A DNA stretch of 64,000 nucleotides from Tabrizicola sp. (GTDB lineage: Bacteria > Pseudomonadota > Alphaproteobacteria > Rhodobacterales > Rhodobacteraceae), in contig NZ_JALHQD010000002.1 in NCBI RefSeq assembly GCF_022842145.1, positions 124,001 through 188,000 on the forward strand, given 5' to 3'. The position numbers were made by a program, and so were the translations under genes. Below, piece after piece: positions 37,120 through 45,099 of this stretch. Under the pieces are notes generated by a model. That model had not been told where the DNA came from. It saw only the letters and a program-made list of their open reading frames with translations, and ran no database searches. Numbering within the stretch: position 1 is the stretch's first letter; the number at the start of each line of letters is the position of its first letter.

Positions 37120-37689
37120 ATGCCCCGCATGCCGTGCCGCCTGTCCCTTGCTGCTGTTCTGCTTTGTGCCACGGGCCTGTTGGCGGCCTGCCAGACGGGG
37201 GGCGCAGGCAAGCCACCACCGGGTGAGGTGACGCCAAATGCGGTCCTGGGCGACCCCATCGAGGTGACGGCGCTGGACGCGCTGCCAGGCGAGGCCGCAA
37301 AGCCTGCGCCTGCCCTGCAGGGGGGAAGCGATACCGCTGCCCTGCAAGCCGCCCCGGCAACGAGCGAGGTCGAGCCTTCGGAGACCGAAAGTTCTGAGCT
37401 GGCCGAACCCGCGCCGAAGCCTGACCTGGCGGAAATGCCTGTCACCCCGAAGTCGGAACAGCAGCTGGCCTGCGAAAAGAAGAAGGGTCGTTGGGCACGC
37501 GTCGGCAAGGGCGAGGGGCGGGCCTGTGTGTTCCAGACGAAGGACTCTGGCAAGCGCTGCGAGCGGGAAAGCCAGTGCGACAGCGTCTGCCTTGCCCGGT
37601 CCGGGACCTGCGCGCCGTTCAAGCCGATGTATGGCTGCAACGAGATCCTGCAGGACAATGGTGCGCGGGTGACGTTGTGTCTCGAATAA
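37120..37689 (+). CDS. Cysteine-rich lipoprotein
   Basis: A 189-residue lipoprotein (lipobox LLAAC, Cys24) with a long Pro/Ala/Glu-rich linker (about 30-115) and a compact C-terminal module of about 70 residues with nine cysteines (in ACEKKKG, ACVFQ, RCERESQCDSVCLA, GTCAP, GCNEI, LCLE), suggesting a disulfide-knotted domain. I do not know a named family. It overlaps the following lipocalin gene by 13 nt, so the two are co-expressed surface or periplasmic lipoproteins. Confidence 0.75.
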   Translation: MPRMPCRLSLAAVLLCATGLLAACQTGGAGKPPPGEVTPNAVLGDPIEVTALDALPGEAAKPAPALQGGSDTAALQAAPATSEVEPSETESSELAEPAPKPDLAEMPVTPKSEQQLACEKKKGRWARVGKGEGRACVFQTKDSGKRCERESQCDSVCLARSGTCAPFKPMYGCNEILQDNGARVTLCLE

Positions 37690-38165
37690 CCCTGGCGCTG
37701 GCGCTGCTGCTGGCGGGATGCGCGGCGAAAGCCCCCGCGCCGACGGCCTTCCGGACGGCGGGTGATCCGATCTGGTCGGCGGCGGCCTTCCAGCCTGCCC
37801 TTGCGGCAGGGACCTGGCGGCAGGTGGCGGATTTCCGGGCCTCGGGGTCTTGCGCGGCGGGTGCAGTCGAGATCACGCCGGTCGCCGGGGGAGTGCAGTT
37901 GCGCGGGACCCTGTGCCTGGCCGGGAAGTCCGAGACGGTGTCGGGAACGGCGCCTCTGGTCGGGCCAGGGCGGCTGCGGGTCATGGGCGAGGACTGGTGG
38001 GTCGTCTGGGTCGACGAAGGCTACCGGACATTGGCCATCGCCACGCCTTCAGGCCGGTTCGGTATCATCCTGGACCGGAGTTCGATCCCTGCGGACCGGC
38101 TGAATGCCGCGCGGGAGATCTTTGATTTCAACGGCTACCGGACGGACGTGCTGACGGCGCTCTAA
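37677..38165 (+). CDS. Lipocalin-family lipoprotein (Blc-like)
   Basis: A 162-residue lipoprotein starting at GTG inside the previous gene's end. Lipobox LLAGC (Cys15). The lipocalin core is visible: AGTWRQVADF (G-x-W motif), GTLCLAGKSETVSGTAPL, and WWVVWVDEGYRTLAIATPSGRF split over the barrel strands. Bacterial lipocalins bind lysophospholipids or fatty acids at the outer membrane. No ATG start is in frame near the signal peptide, so GTG is required. Pairing with a Cys-rich lipoprotein is unusual. Confidence 0.82.
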   Translation: MSRITLALALLLAGCAAKAPAPTAFRTAGDPIWSAAAFQPALAAGTWRQVADFRASGSCAAGAVEITPVAGGVQLRGTLCLAGKSETVSGTAPLVGPGRLRVMGEDWWVVWVDEGYRTLAIATPSGRFGIILDRSSIPADRLNAAREIFDFNGYRTDVLTAL

Positions 38166-38170
38166 TCCAC

Positions 38171-38243
38171 CGCTCGTCGATGACTTCGTCACTCCTCGCT
38201 GGGGCGTGCCCTGCGACGAGGAGACGAAGTCGAACGAGGAGCG
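38171..38243. repeat. Hairpin element, GACTTCGTC family, copy B
   Basis: Left arm from 38172 (GCTCGTCGATGACTTCGTC, then ACTCCTCGC) and right arm 38212-38243 containing GACGAAGTCGA, its near complement. It occupies the whole 79-bp gap between two convergent genes and ends one base before the stop codon of the minus-strand regulator. Best-preserved copy and the reference for the family. Confidence 0.8.
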
Positions 38244-38244
38244 G

Positions 38245-39099
38245 TCAGCTTACGCGGTCGAGCAGCATCTCCAGATGGGCCACCATGTCGCGGGCCCCGA
38301 CCTCGGCCTCGCGGACGAGAAGGTCGAAGTGCTGGGTGATGGTTTCCACCCGGGCGCTGTCGCGGAAGGCCAGGTAGTGCCGGCCAAGGTAGATCACCGC
38401 AAGAAGGGGGCCGAAAACCGTGACGGGGGCCGAGAAAAGCTTTCTCGCGTCGAAGAGGCAAAGCCGGAGCGAGGGGTAAAGCTGTTCGCAGAGCGTCATC
38501 AGGTGGCGCAGTTGCGCGCGGCGGGTCTCGGCCGGAAGACCCTCGTAATAGCCCGAGGCAGTGGCGAAGGCGGCAAGTTCATGCACCGGAAGGGCGATCT
38601 CGTAGTCCGACCCCGCGCCACGCATCCATTTCAGCCGGTCCTCGAAAGCGCCTATGGCCTGTTCGGCGGTGCGGCCAAGCTGGGGTTCGTATTCCCATTC
38701 CACCACGGCGCGGGTCTTCAGCATGTCGGGCAGCGTCGCCGGGACATGGCGGATCTTGTAGCCTGCGGCTTCCTGATGCCATCCGAAGATGCGCTCGTCG
38801 ATCAGCGCGCGCGGGGCTTCGGTCAGGGACAGCGACGCGGCCAGCAGGTCGGCGATGGGTTCGGGGCGGCCGGAAAGCCCCAGGAGCCAGTCGGCGCTGA
38901 TCCCCAGGGCGCGGGAGCAGTCGGCTGCAAGCTGGGCGTTGGGCAGCCGCGTGCCGGGTTGCAGCAACGCCGAGATGGTGGAGCGGTCGACCCCGGCTTG
39001 CCGCGCAAGCTCGGCCTGGGTGATCTTGCGCGCCGCCATCGCCTCGGCCAGGCGGGCGCGGAACTGGGGAGCCCGGTCGCGTTTGTCGATTTTATCCAT
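38245..39099 (-). CDS. XRE-family transcriptional regulator
   Basis: A 284-residue regulator. Residues about 12-70 hold a helix-turn-helix (ARKITQAELARQAGVDRSTISALL) followed by an ISADWLLGLSG motif. The remaining 210 residues are an effector-like domain I do not recognise (it includes WHQEAAGYKIRHVPATLPDML). Divergent from a fatty-acid desaturase across 113 bp, it probably controls that gene and itself. The start was chosen at the ATG overlapping a TTTATCCA repeat (plus strand); an upstream 37-codon extension covers the promoter region. Confidence 0.85.
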   Translation of the reverse strand: MDKIDKRDRAPQFRARLAEAMAARKITQAELARQAGVDRSTISALLQPGTRLPNAQLAADCSRALGISADWLLGLSGRPEPIADLLAASLSLTEAPRALIDERIFGWHQEAAGYKIRHVPATLPDMLKTRAVVEWEYEPQLGRTAEQAIGAFEDRLKWMRGAGSDYEIALPVHELAAFATASGYYEGLPAETRRAQLRHLMTLCEQLYPSLRLCLFDARKLFSAPVTVFGPLLAVIYLGRHYLAFRDSARVETITQHFDLLVREAEVGARDMVAHLEMLLDRVS

Positions 39100-39116
39100 C
39101 ACTTGCAGTTTATCCA
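39091..39116. promoter_or_regulatory. Direct repeat TTTATCCA before the XRE gene
   Basis: The octamer TTTATCCA occurs at 39091-39098 and 39109-39116 (18-bp period). The first copy covers the XRE start codon and the second lies just upstream, in the desaturase promoter region. Candidate autoregulatory operator; unverified. Confidence 0.45.
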
Positions 39117-39212
39117 AAACCAACGCGGGGTAAAGTTTACAATATCCCGAATTCCAGCCACCGGAGCGATTTGGTATCGTCACAGCAACGTTACTGAACT
39201 CCGGGAACAATC

Positions 39213-40202
39213 TTGCAGACCGAGACCCGGGCCATCGAATGGCCCACCCTGATCGTCTTCATCGCAACTTACAGTCTTTGGGCCCTTGCGACCACCTGGC
39301 TTTGGACCCTGTCCCCTACGCTGGCGATCCTTGCCGCCGCGCTGGCCATCGGACAGTATTCCTCGCTGACCCATGAGGTGCTGCACGGCCATCCGTTCCG
39401 GTCGCAGCGATGGTCGGAGGTGCTGGTGTTCCCGGGGTTGACGGTGTTCGTCCCCTACCTGCGCTTCAAGGACCTGCATCTGCAGCACCATTTCGACCCG
39501 GCCCTGACCGACCCCTATGACGATCCCGAATCGAACTACCTTGACCCCGCCGTCTGGGCCCGGTTGTCCGGGCCGAAGCGCGCGCTCTTGCGGTTCAACA
39601 ACACGCTGTTCGGGCGGATGCTGGTCGGACCGGCGCTTTCCGCGTGGGCACTGGTCACGGGCGACTGGGCGGCGATCCGGCGGGGCGAGCATCGGGTGAC
39701 GCTGGCCTGGGGCCTGCATGCGGGCGGGCTGGCGCTGGTCTGGGTCTGGCTCACTTGGGTGGGCGCGATGCCGGGCTGGGCCTATGTGCTGGCGGCCTAT
39801 CTGGGCTGGAGCCTGTTGAAGATCCGCACCTTCCTGGAACACCGCGCGCATGAGTCAGCGCGGGCGCGCACGGTGGTCATCGAAAGCCGCGGGCCGCTGA
39901 GCCTGCTGTTCCTGAACAACAATTTCCACGTCGTGCATCACATGCATCCGGGCGTGGCCTGGTACAAGCTGCCGGGTCTCTATTTCGGCAACCGCGAGCA
40001 TTACCTGCGCCGCAACGACAGCTACCAGTATCGCAGCTATGTCGAGATCTTCCGCCAGTTCCTGTTCCGCGCCAAGGACCCGGTGCCGCATCCGGTCTTT
40101 CCGGTCGACAAGGGGGGCGTCCTAGACCAGTCGGCGGAAGTGCGGGGTGGCGCTGGAATTGTCGAAGAACGGCACGCCGGGCTGATCCTGGCCCGCCACT
40201 AG
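39213..40202 (+). CDS. Fatty-acid desaturase family protein
   Basis: A 329-residue membrane di-iron enzyme. Three histidine boxes: HEVLH (54-58), HLQHH (89-93) and HVVHH (239-243), with about four membrane helices. It introduces a double bond into an acyl chain or hydroxylates a related lipid; the exact substrate is not clear. It starts at TTG (site GGGAA upstream), as no in-frame ATG precedes the first box. Its last 27 codons overlap the convergent NUDIX gene by 81 nt. The neighbouring divergent XRE gene is the likely regulator. Confidence 0.88.
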   Translation: MQTETRAIEWPTLIVFIATYSLWALATTWLWTLSPTLAILAAALAIGQYSSLTHEVLHGHPFRSQRWSEVLVFPGLTVFVPYLRFKDLHLQHHFDPALTDPYDDPESNYLDPAVWARLSGPKRALLRFNNTLFGRMLVGPALSAWALVTGDWAAIRRGEHRVTLAWGLHAGGLALVWVWLTWVGAMPGWAYVLAAYLGWSLLKIRTFLEHRAHESARARTVVIESRGPLSLLFLNNNFHVVHHMHPGVAWYKLPGLYFGNREHYLRRNDSYQYRSYVEIFRQFLFRAKDPVPHPVFPVDKGGVLDQSAEVRGGAGIVEERHAGLILARH

Positions 40203-40733
40203 GGCCGCGACCTCGGCCAGGACGACCTCGGTGATGAAGGGAAGGTCCAGCGCGCGGGCCTCCGGCAGGGCCAGCCAGCGCAGGTGCTGAAGCTCTCCCG
40301 ACGCAAGGGTGAAATCTTCGCGGTTGTCGTCCAGGCTGTCGGCATGGGCCAGAAGGAATCGCGCGTCGAAGCGGCGCGTGCGGCCGGGTGGCGTGATCGC
40401 GCGGAAGATGAAGCGAAGCGAGGGATGCTCCATCCCCGCGAGGTTCAGACCGGTTTCCTCGGTCAGTTCGCGCAGCGCGGTGGCAACCAGGGTTTCAGGC
40501 AGCGGCGCGTCGGGCGGGACCGCCAGCGTCAGGCGGCGGACACAGTCCGGCGCCAGGAAGCCGGGACGGGTGACGCCAGCGTCCTCGGGATCGACACGTC
40601 CGCCGGGGAAGACGAACTTCGACGGCATGAACACCGCGCCCTCGCCACGCTGACCCATCAGGACCTGCGGCCCGTCCGGGCTTTCGCGCCAGAGAACGAC
40701 CGTGGCCGCCGCGCGGATCGGCTCGTCAGTCAT
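40122..40733 (-). CDS. NUDIX hydrolase
   Basis: A 203-residue pyrophosphohydrolase-like protein. The NUDIX box fits a variant: FVFPGGRVDPED starts the domain and LRELTEETGLNLAG (about 104-117) carries the REx2EE core, but an insert of about 40 residues separates the GGR loop from the helix, as in the larger NUDT8/CoA-type members. Substrate unknown (a nucleotide or CoA derivative). The start overlaps the DUF983 stop by 8 nt, so it is its operon partner. The 3' end lies inside the desaturase gene on the other strand. Confidence 0.87.
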   Translation of the reverse strand: MTDEPIRAAATVVLWRESPDGPQVLMGQRGEGAVFMPSKFVFPGGRVDPEDAGVTRPGFLAPDCVRRLTLAVPPDAPLPETLVATALRELTEETGLNLAGMEHPSLRFIFRAITPPGRTRRFDARFLLAHADSLDDNREDFTLASGELQHLRWLALPEARALDLPFITEVVLAEVAALVAGQDQPGVPFFDNSSATPHFRRLV

Positions 40734-41133
40734 GCGTGCGGTCAGAGAAGCCATGCATCCTGTTGGCCCATTGCAGTGCGACCAGCGCCCCCTTCAGCCG
40801 CGGCAGCAGGTACAGCGACAGCGCCACGGTGCCGATGGTGAATCCTACGGCCATGACCAGGGGCTCGGGCCGGAACTTGGTGTAGGTGAACAAGAGGATC
40901 GGCGCGAGAAGGTGGCCCACGATCAGGATCGTCAGATAGGCCGGTCCGTCGTCGGCGCGGTGATGGTGCAGCTCTTCGCTGCAGACCGGGCAGGTGTCAC
41001 GCACCTTGAGATAGCCGCGCAGCATCGGCCCCGCGCCGCAGTTCGGGCAGCGCCGACGCCAACCGCGCCAGAGCGCAGGCTTCAGCGGGCGGTCCTCGGG
41101 GTCGAGGGTTTGGGCAGTGTCGACGGTGGTCAT
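40726..41133 (-). CDS. DUF983 zinc-ribbon membrane protein
   Basis: A 135-residue protein: an N-terminal tail with a zinc ribbon (CPNCG at about 29-33 and CPVC at about 48-51) followed by two membrane helices (about 68-85 and 92-112). DUF983 proteins are common in alphaproteobacteria; function unknown, some lie near cytochrome oxidase genes. A longer start 18 codons upstream (GGAA site) is possible; I kept the ATG giving the usual length. Coupled to the NUDIX gene. Confidence 0.85.
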   Translation of the reverse strand: MTTVDTAQTLDPEDRPLKPALWRGWRRRCPNCGAGPMLRGYLKVRDTCPVCSEELHHHRADDGPAYLTILIVGHLLAPILLFTYTKFRPEPLVMAVGFTIGTVALSLYLLPRLKGALVALQWANRMHGFSDRTHD

Positions 41134-41327
41134 GGGCGTGGTCCGGTGTACGGCCCCGGAAAGGGGGCGTTGCAGGAGGTCGAACATAGTCGGTTCCGGG
41201 CGGCGTTCACAGGGGGAAGGCGCGACCTGTGTCGGGATGTCGCAAGAATCCGCGACGGAAACGGCGCGCCCGTCCGTTTGACCAGTAGAAGGGTCGGAAA
41301 TGCCGCCCGGATTGAATGGAGAGAAAG

Positions 41328-41843
41328 ATGTCTGCAACGAAGAAATCCGCAATCGCTGCGCTTGCCGTTATGGGCGCCCTCTTGGGAACGGCTGCGCTGG
41401 CCGAAAAGGGTGGCATGGGCATGGGAATGGGCATGGACATGGACGGCGAGGGCCGCGGCGCAATGCTGACCCAGATGTTCGACACGATGGATGCCGACAA
41501 GGACGGCAAGCTTACCCTGGCCGAGCTTGAGGCGCACCGGACCGCCGAGTTCGCCGCTGCCGACACCAACGGCGATGGGGCGCTGAGTGCCGACGAACTG
41601 TCGGCCCGCCAGCTTGCACGGATGCAGGAGCGGCTGGCCGAGCGGACCCAGGCGATGCTGGACAACATGGACAACGACGGTAACGGGTCGCTCTCTGCCG
41701 ACGAGATGGGCGAAGGCCCGGGCGAGCGGCACTTTGCCCGGCTGGACACCGACAACGACGGCGCGATCTCGAAGGCCGAGGCGGAAGAAGCGATGCAGCA
41801 CCGTGGCAAGCGCGGCCACGGCGGAGGCATGGGCAACAACTAG
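41328..41843 (+). CDS. Secreted EF-hand calcium-binding protein
   Basis: A 171-residue exported protein: signal peptide ending ALAVMGALLGTAALA, a Met/Gly-rich stretch (about 33-45), then four EF-hand loops: DADKDGKLTLAE, DTNGDGALSADE, DNDGNGSLSADE and DTDNDGAISKAE. Such proteins bind Ca2+ in the periplasm. It stands 40 bp before an ECF sigma gene, and with the two small membrane genes after that forms a four-gene set; a role as periplasmic Ca2+/metal buffer for the signalling set is inferred. Start with GGAGAG 6 nt upstream. Confidence 0.9.
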   Translation: MSATKKSAIAALAVMGALLGTAALAEKGGMGMGMGMDMDGEGRGAMLTQMFDTMDADKDGKLTLAELEAHRTAEFAAADTNGDGALSADELSARQLARMQERLAERTQAMLDNMDNDGNGSLSADEMGEGPGERHFARLDTDNDGAISKAEAEEAMQHRGKRGHGGGMGNN

Positions 41844-41883
41844 GCCTTTGCGGCCCGGCCACCCAGCCGCTAAGCAACAAGGC

Positions 41884-42492
41884 ATGACGATGGCTTTCGA
41901 CGCGCATGGGGAAACCTCGGACGAGGCGCTGATGGTGCTCTATGCCAATGGAGACCGTCATGCGGCGCTGGCGTTGACCCAGCGCGTCACCCCGCGCGTC
42001 CTTGCCTACGCCGCGCGGCTGCTGGGTGGCGACCGGGCCGAGGCCGAGGACGTGGCGCAGGAGACGATGCTGCGGCTGTGGCGCGTGGCACCCGACTGGC
42101 GGCAGGGCGAAACCAAGGTGACGACCTGGGCTTACCGGGTCGCCACCAACCTGTGTATCGACCGGCAGCGGTCGCGGGGGCGCAAGCGGCAGATGGCGCT
42201 GGATGACGCGCCGGAAGTGGCGGACGACGCTGTCGGGGTCGAAGGGCGGTTGCAGGACGCGGGCCGGATGGCGGCGCTGGAAGCGGCACTTGCCGAACTG
42301 CCCGAGCGGCAGCGACAGGCCGTGGTGCTGCGCCACCTGGAAGGGATGACGAACCCCGAAATTGCAGCGATCATGGAGATCGGGGTCGAAGCGGTGGAAA
42401 GCCTGACCGCGCGCGGCAAGCGGTCGCTCGCGGCGATACTTGCGGGTCGCAAGGCCGAGCTTGGATATGAGGATGACGGACATGCAGGATGA
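41884..42492 (+). CDS. ECF-type RNA polymerase sigma factor
   Basis: A 202-residue sigma-70 family ECF protein with region 2 (about 25-95: AEAEDVAQETMLRLWR and TWAYRVATNLCIDRQRSR) and region 4 (about 135-190: LPERQRQAVVLRHLEGMTNPEIA and AVESLTARGKRSL). The gene 3' end overlaps the next small membrane gene, a plausible anti-sigma factor, by 11 nt. The set resembles the CnrYXH arrangement of metal-responsive regulation. Ribosome site is weak (AAGG). Confidence 0.92.
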   Translation: MTMAFDAHGETSDEALMVLYANGDRHAALALTQRVTPRVLAYAARLLGGDRAEAEDVAQETMLRLWRVAPDWRQGETKVTTWAYRVATNLCIDRQRSRGRKRQMALDDAPEVADDAVGVEGRLQDAGRMAALEAALAELPERQRQAVVLRHLEGMTNPEIAAIMEIGVEAVESLTARGKRSLAAILAGRKAELGYEDDGHAG

Positions 42493-42808
42493 TCTGGACG
42501 ACCTCCTGGCGCGCGCGGCGCGGCGTCCCGAGGTGCCCTCCGATGCGCTGATGGAGCGGGTGCTGGCCGATGCGCTGGCCTTGCAACCGCATGCCCCGGC
42601 CTTCCGGCCCGCAGCGCGACCGGGTTTTCTTGCGCGACTGGCGGGCCTCTTCGGCGGGCCGCCTGCTTTGGCGGGCCTGGGAACCGCGGCGGTCTTCGGG
42701 CTGGCCATGGGCTACCTGAGCCCGACGACGCTGGACTACCTGACCGGGGCATCGACCGAAACCGCCGATTTCTTCCCCGAAGCCGATTTTCTGACGACGG
42801 AAGGCTGA
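42482..42808 (+). CDS. Small membrane protein, putative anti-sigma factor
   Basis: A 108-residue protein with a cytoplasmic acidic/helical N-terminus (MQDDLDDLLARAARRPEVP), one membrane helix near 67-85 (PPALAGLGTAAVFGLAMGYL) and a short periplasmic acidic tail. No known anti-sigma motif (e.g. zinc HxxxCxxC) is seen. The position overlapping the sigma gene and the topology suggest a CnrY-like anti-sigma factor, held by inference only. Confidence 0.65.
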   Translation: MQDDLDDLLARAARRPEVPSDALMERVLADALALQPHAPAFRPAARPGFLARLAGLFGGPPALAGLGTAAVFGLAMGYLSPTTLDYLTGASTETADFFPEADFLTTEG

Positions 42809-42809
42809 A

Positions 42810-43295
42810 ATGACCGATCCCACCACGCAGACCCCGGTTCAAGCTACCGCCTCCCGCGGGGTGAAGATCGCGCTGGCGATCTCGCTCGCGCTGAACCTTG
42901 CGGTGGCGGGGCTGGCAATCGGTGCCAGACTGGGCGGCGGCCACCGCGACATGCCGCGCGACATGTCCTTCGGGCCGTTCAGCGAGGCGCTGGATTCAAG
43001 CGACCGGCGCGCGATCCGTCGCGCGCTTCTGGACCGGATGGGAGAGTTCCGGACCTCGCGTGCCGAAGCCCGCACGGAGTTCGAGACGCTGCTGGGCACC
43101 TTGCGCGCCGATCCCTTCGACGCCGAGGCGATGAAAACCGCGTTGTCGGCCATCGAGGCGCGCAATGCGCAACGGCTGGACCTCGGCCGAAGCCTGATCG
43201 AGACGCGGCTGATCGAGATGTCGCCCGAAGACCGCCAGGCCTTCGCGGACCGCCTGGAAAAAGGCATGCGCCGCGGCGGGCGCGATGGTGATTAG
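42810..43295 (+). CDS. Periplasmic heavy-metal sensor-like (CnrX/Spy) protein
   Basis: A 161-residue protein: N-terminal membrane anchor (about 18-39), then a helical periplasmic domain with a long run of coiled-coil-like helices (DRMGEFRTSRAEARTEFETL and ARNAQRLDLGRSLIETRLIEM). The region HRDMPRDM near the membrane could bind metal. Family: metal-sensor/Spy-like LTXXQ-related proteins such as CnrX, which hold the anti-sigma factor until metal binds. It follows the preceding gene after one base. No efflux pump gene is adjacent. Confidence 0.8.
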   Translation: MTDPTTQTPVQATASRGVKIALAISLALNLAVAGLAIGARLGGGHRDMPRDMSFGPFSEALDSSDRRAIRRALLDRMGEFRTSRAEARTEFETLLGTLRADPFDAEAMKTALSAIEARNAQRLDLGRSLIETRLIEMSPEDRQAFADRLEKGMRRGGRDGD

Positions 43296-43306
43296 GTTCG
43301 GCCAGA

Positions 43307-44680
43307 CTAGGCCGCGGTCATCCGGTAGGTAACCTGATTGCGGCCAGCGCCTTTCGATTCCAGCAAAGCGAGGTCGGCCTGTTCGACCAGGCCGTCGATG
43401 ACATAGCTGTCCTCGCCCGCGGCGCCCGCCACGGCCACCCCGATCGAGACCGTTACCCGCAATTCCTCGCCCGAAAGCAGGCGGATGGGCGTGTCGTCCA
43501 TCGCCTGGCAGAGCCGTTCCGCCACCCGGCGGGCAACCAGCATGCAGCTTTGTGGCAGGATCGCCAGAAATTCTTCCCCGCCGATGCGGGCCAGGATGTC
43601 CGTGTCGCGCAGGTTCGCGGTGAGGCGGCGGGCGACTTCGACCAGGACCTGGTCACCGGCGGAATGGCCGTATTCGTCATTCACCTGCTTGAAGCGGTCG
43701 AGGTCCATCACCATCACCGCGAACGGTGTGCCGTCCTGCCGGGATTTCGCAGCAATGGCCGCCAGTTGCGGTGCCGCGCAGCGGCGGTTGTAAAGCCCGG
43801 TCAGCGGATCCAGCATCGCCATCCGCAAGCCGTCTTGCATCCGGGCGCGGCGGCGGTCGGAATGCCGCTTGCGGCGGAGAAGCCCCCGGGTGCGCAGCGC
43901 CAGTTCCTCGGCCGTGACATCGGGTCCCACGGCATCGTCGGCACCAAGATCGAAGGCCATCGCGGCCTCGTCCCCCTCTCCCGCGGGGCCGACGACGCAG
44001 ACCGCGGCGTGGCGGGTGGACTGGTGACTTTTCAGTTCGGACAGAAGCCGCAGTGTGCCCGAGGGATTCTGGCCGTCGTCATGCAGGATGAACACGTCGG
44101 GCAGGACATCGCCGGCCGAAATGCTGGCCATCGCTTCCCGGCGCGACACCATGACCAGCCGGTCGCGGACCTGGGCTGCCAGCCCGGTCCAGAGCGGATC
44201 CGAGGGATGGGAGCCGATCACCGCGATGGTGCCCTGCGGATCGAAGGTGGCGGGCGCCTCGCCAAGACCGGCGATGGCCAGCCCCTCGGTCGCCGGAAAC
44301 TCGCTTTCCGCCCGCAGTCGCAAAAGGTTGCGCAGTCGGGCAAGTAGCACGCGTTCGTTTGCCGGACGGTCCATCACATCGTCAGCACCGGCAGCAAAAG
44401 CGGCAAGGCGTTCGTCTGCGGTGCCGCTGGCCGTGAGGGCGATCACGGGAATGTCGCGGCTAGAGGGGTCGCGCCGCAACCGCCGCAGCACCTCAAGCCC
44501 CGAGACATCTGGCAGCCCAAGGTCCAGCAGGACAAGATCGGGGCGTTCCTCCCGCGCGATGCTAAGGCAGGCGGCGCCGTCGGCGGCCGGGATCGGAGCG
44601 TAGAAAGCTGCTGACAGCCGGGCCTGCTGGACGATCCGGTTCGCCGCCACGTCGTCAACGATGAGGATCCGTGCGCTCAT
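43307..44680 (-). CDS. pleD: PleD-type diguanylate cyclase response regulator
   Basis: A 457-residue protein: receiver 1 (1-120; Asp9, Asp10, phospho-acceptor Asp53), a degenerate second receiver (about 150-270) and a GGDEF cyclase domain (about 285-457). The active loop GGEEF is at 367-371, with the inhibitory I-site RDTD at 358-361, five residues upstream. The receiver's usual Lys is Arg105 in DVMDRP, an unusual change. It makes c-di-GMP, a second messenger that in this group controls attachment and polarity; the tad pilus in the window is a possible target. No kinase is adjacent. Confidence 0.93.
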   Translation of the reverse strand: MSARILIVDDVAANRIVQQARLSAAFYAPIPAADGAACLSIAREERPDLVLLDLGLPDVSGLEVLRRLRRDPSSRDIPVIALTASGTADERLAAFAAGADDVMDRPANERVLLARLRNLLRLRAESEFPATEGLAIAGLGEAPATFDPQGTIAVIGSHPSDPLWTGLAAQVRDRLVMVSRREAMASISAGDVLPDVFILHDDGQNPSGTLRLLSELKSHQSTRHAAVCVVGPAGEGDEAAMAFDLGADDAVGPDVTAEELALRTRGLLRRKRHSDRRRARMQDGLRMAMLDPLTGLYNRRCAAPQLAAIAAKSRQDGTPFAVMVMDLDRFKQVNDEYGHSAGDQVLVEVARRLTANLRDTDILARIGGEEFLAILPQSCMLVARRVAERLCQAMDDTPIRLLSGEELRVTVSIGVAVAGAAGEDSYVIDGLVEQADLALLESKGAGRNQVTYRMTAA

Positions 44681-44798
44681 CCCAAAATGCCGTCTTTTCA
44701 TTCCACTTGTTGTGGACAACTCTGCCGTCGGGAAGGTTAAGAAATCCTTTCTGTATGCAGGCAAGTGATCGAATTTCATCTGCCGACACCAGAAGGCT

Positions 44799-45092
44799 AT
44801 GAAAGCGAGAACAATGCAACCAGAAGTTGCGCAAACGCTGGCAATCCAGGCCCTTGGCTGGATTGCAGCCGAGGACGAGATCTTTCCGGTGTTCCTGACG
44901 GCAACCGGGGCGGGCATCGCCGAACTGCGCAACCGTGCGGCAGATCCCGAGTTCCTCGCCGCGGTCCTGGATTTCCTGCTGCAGGACGATCGCTGGGTGG
45001 TTGCATTCTGCGACGCCGAAGGCCATCCCTACACGGCACCCCAGGCGGCCCGCGCGGCGCTGCCGGGGGGCGCGGTGACGAACTGGACCTGA
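44799..45092 (+). CDS. DUF3572 family protein
   Basis: A 97-residue helical protein typical of alphaproteobacteria. The core LAIQALGWIAAEDEIFPVFL (split here at 14-33) and FLLQDDRWVVAFCDA pattern define the family. No function is known. Divergent from pleD (119 bp) and 7 bp before the HAD phosphatase gene, so it is probably the first gene of that small operon. Start could also be the internal ATG five codons later. Confidence 0.85.
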   Translation: MKARTMQPEVAQTLAIQALGWIAAEDEIFPVFLTATGAGIAELRNRAADPEFLAAVLDFLLQDDRWVVAFCDAEGHPYTAPQAARAALPGGAVTNWT

Positions 45093-45099
45093 GGGGGGC

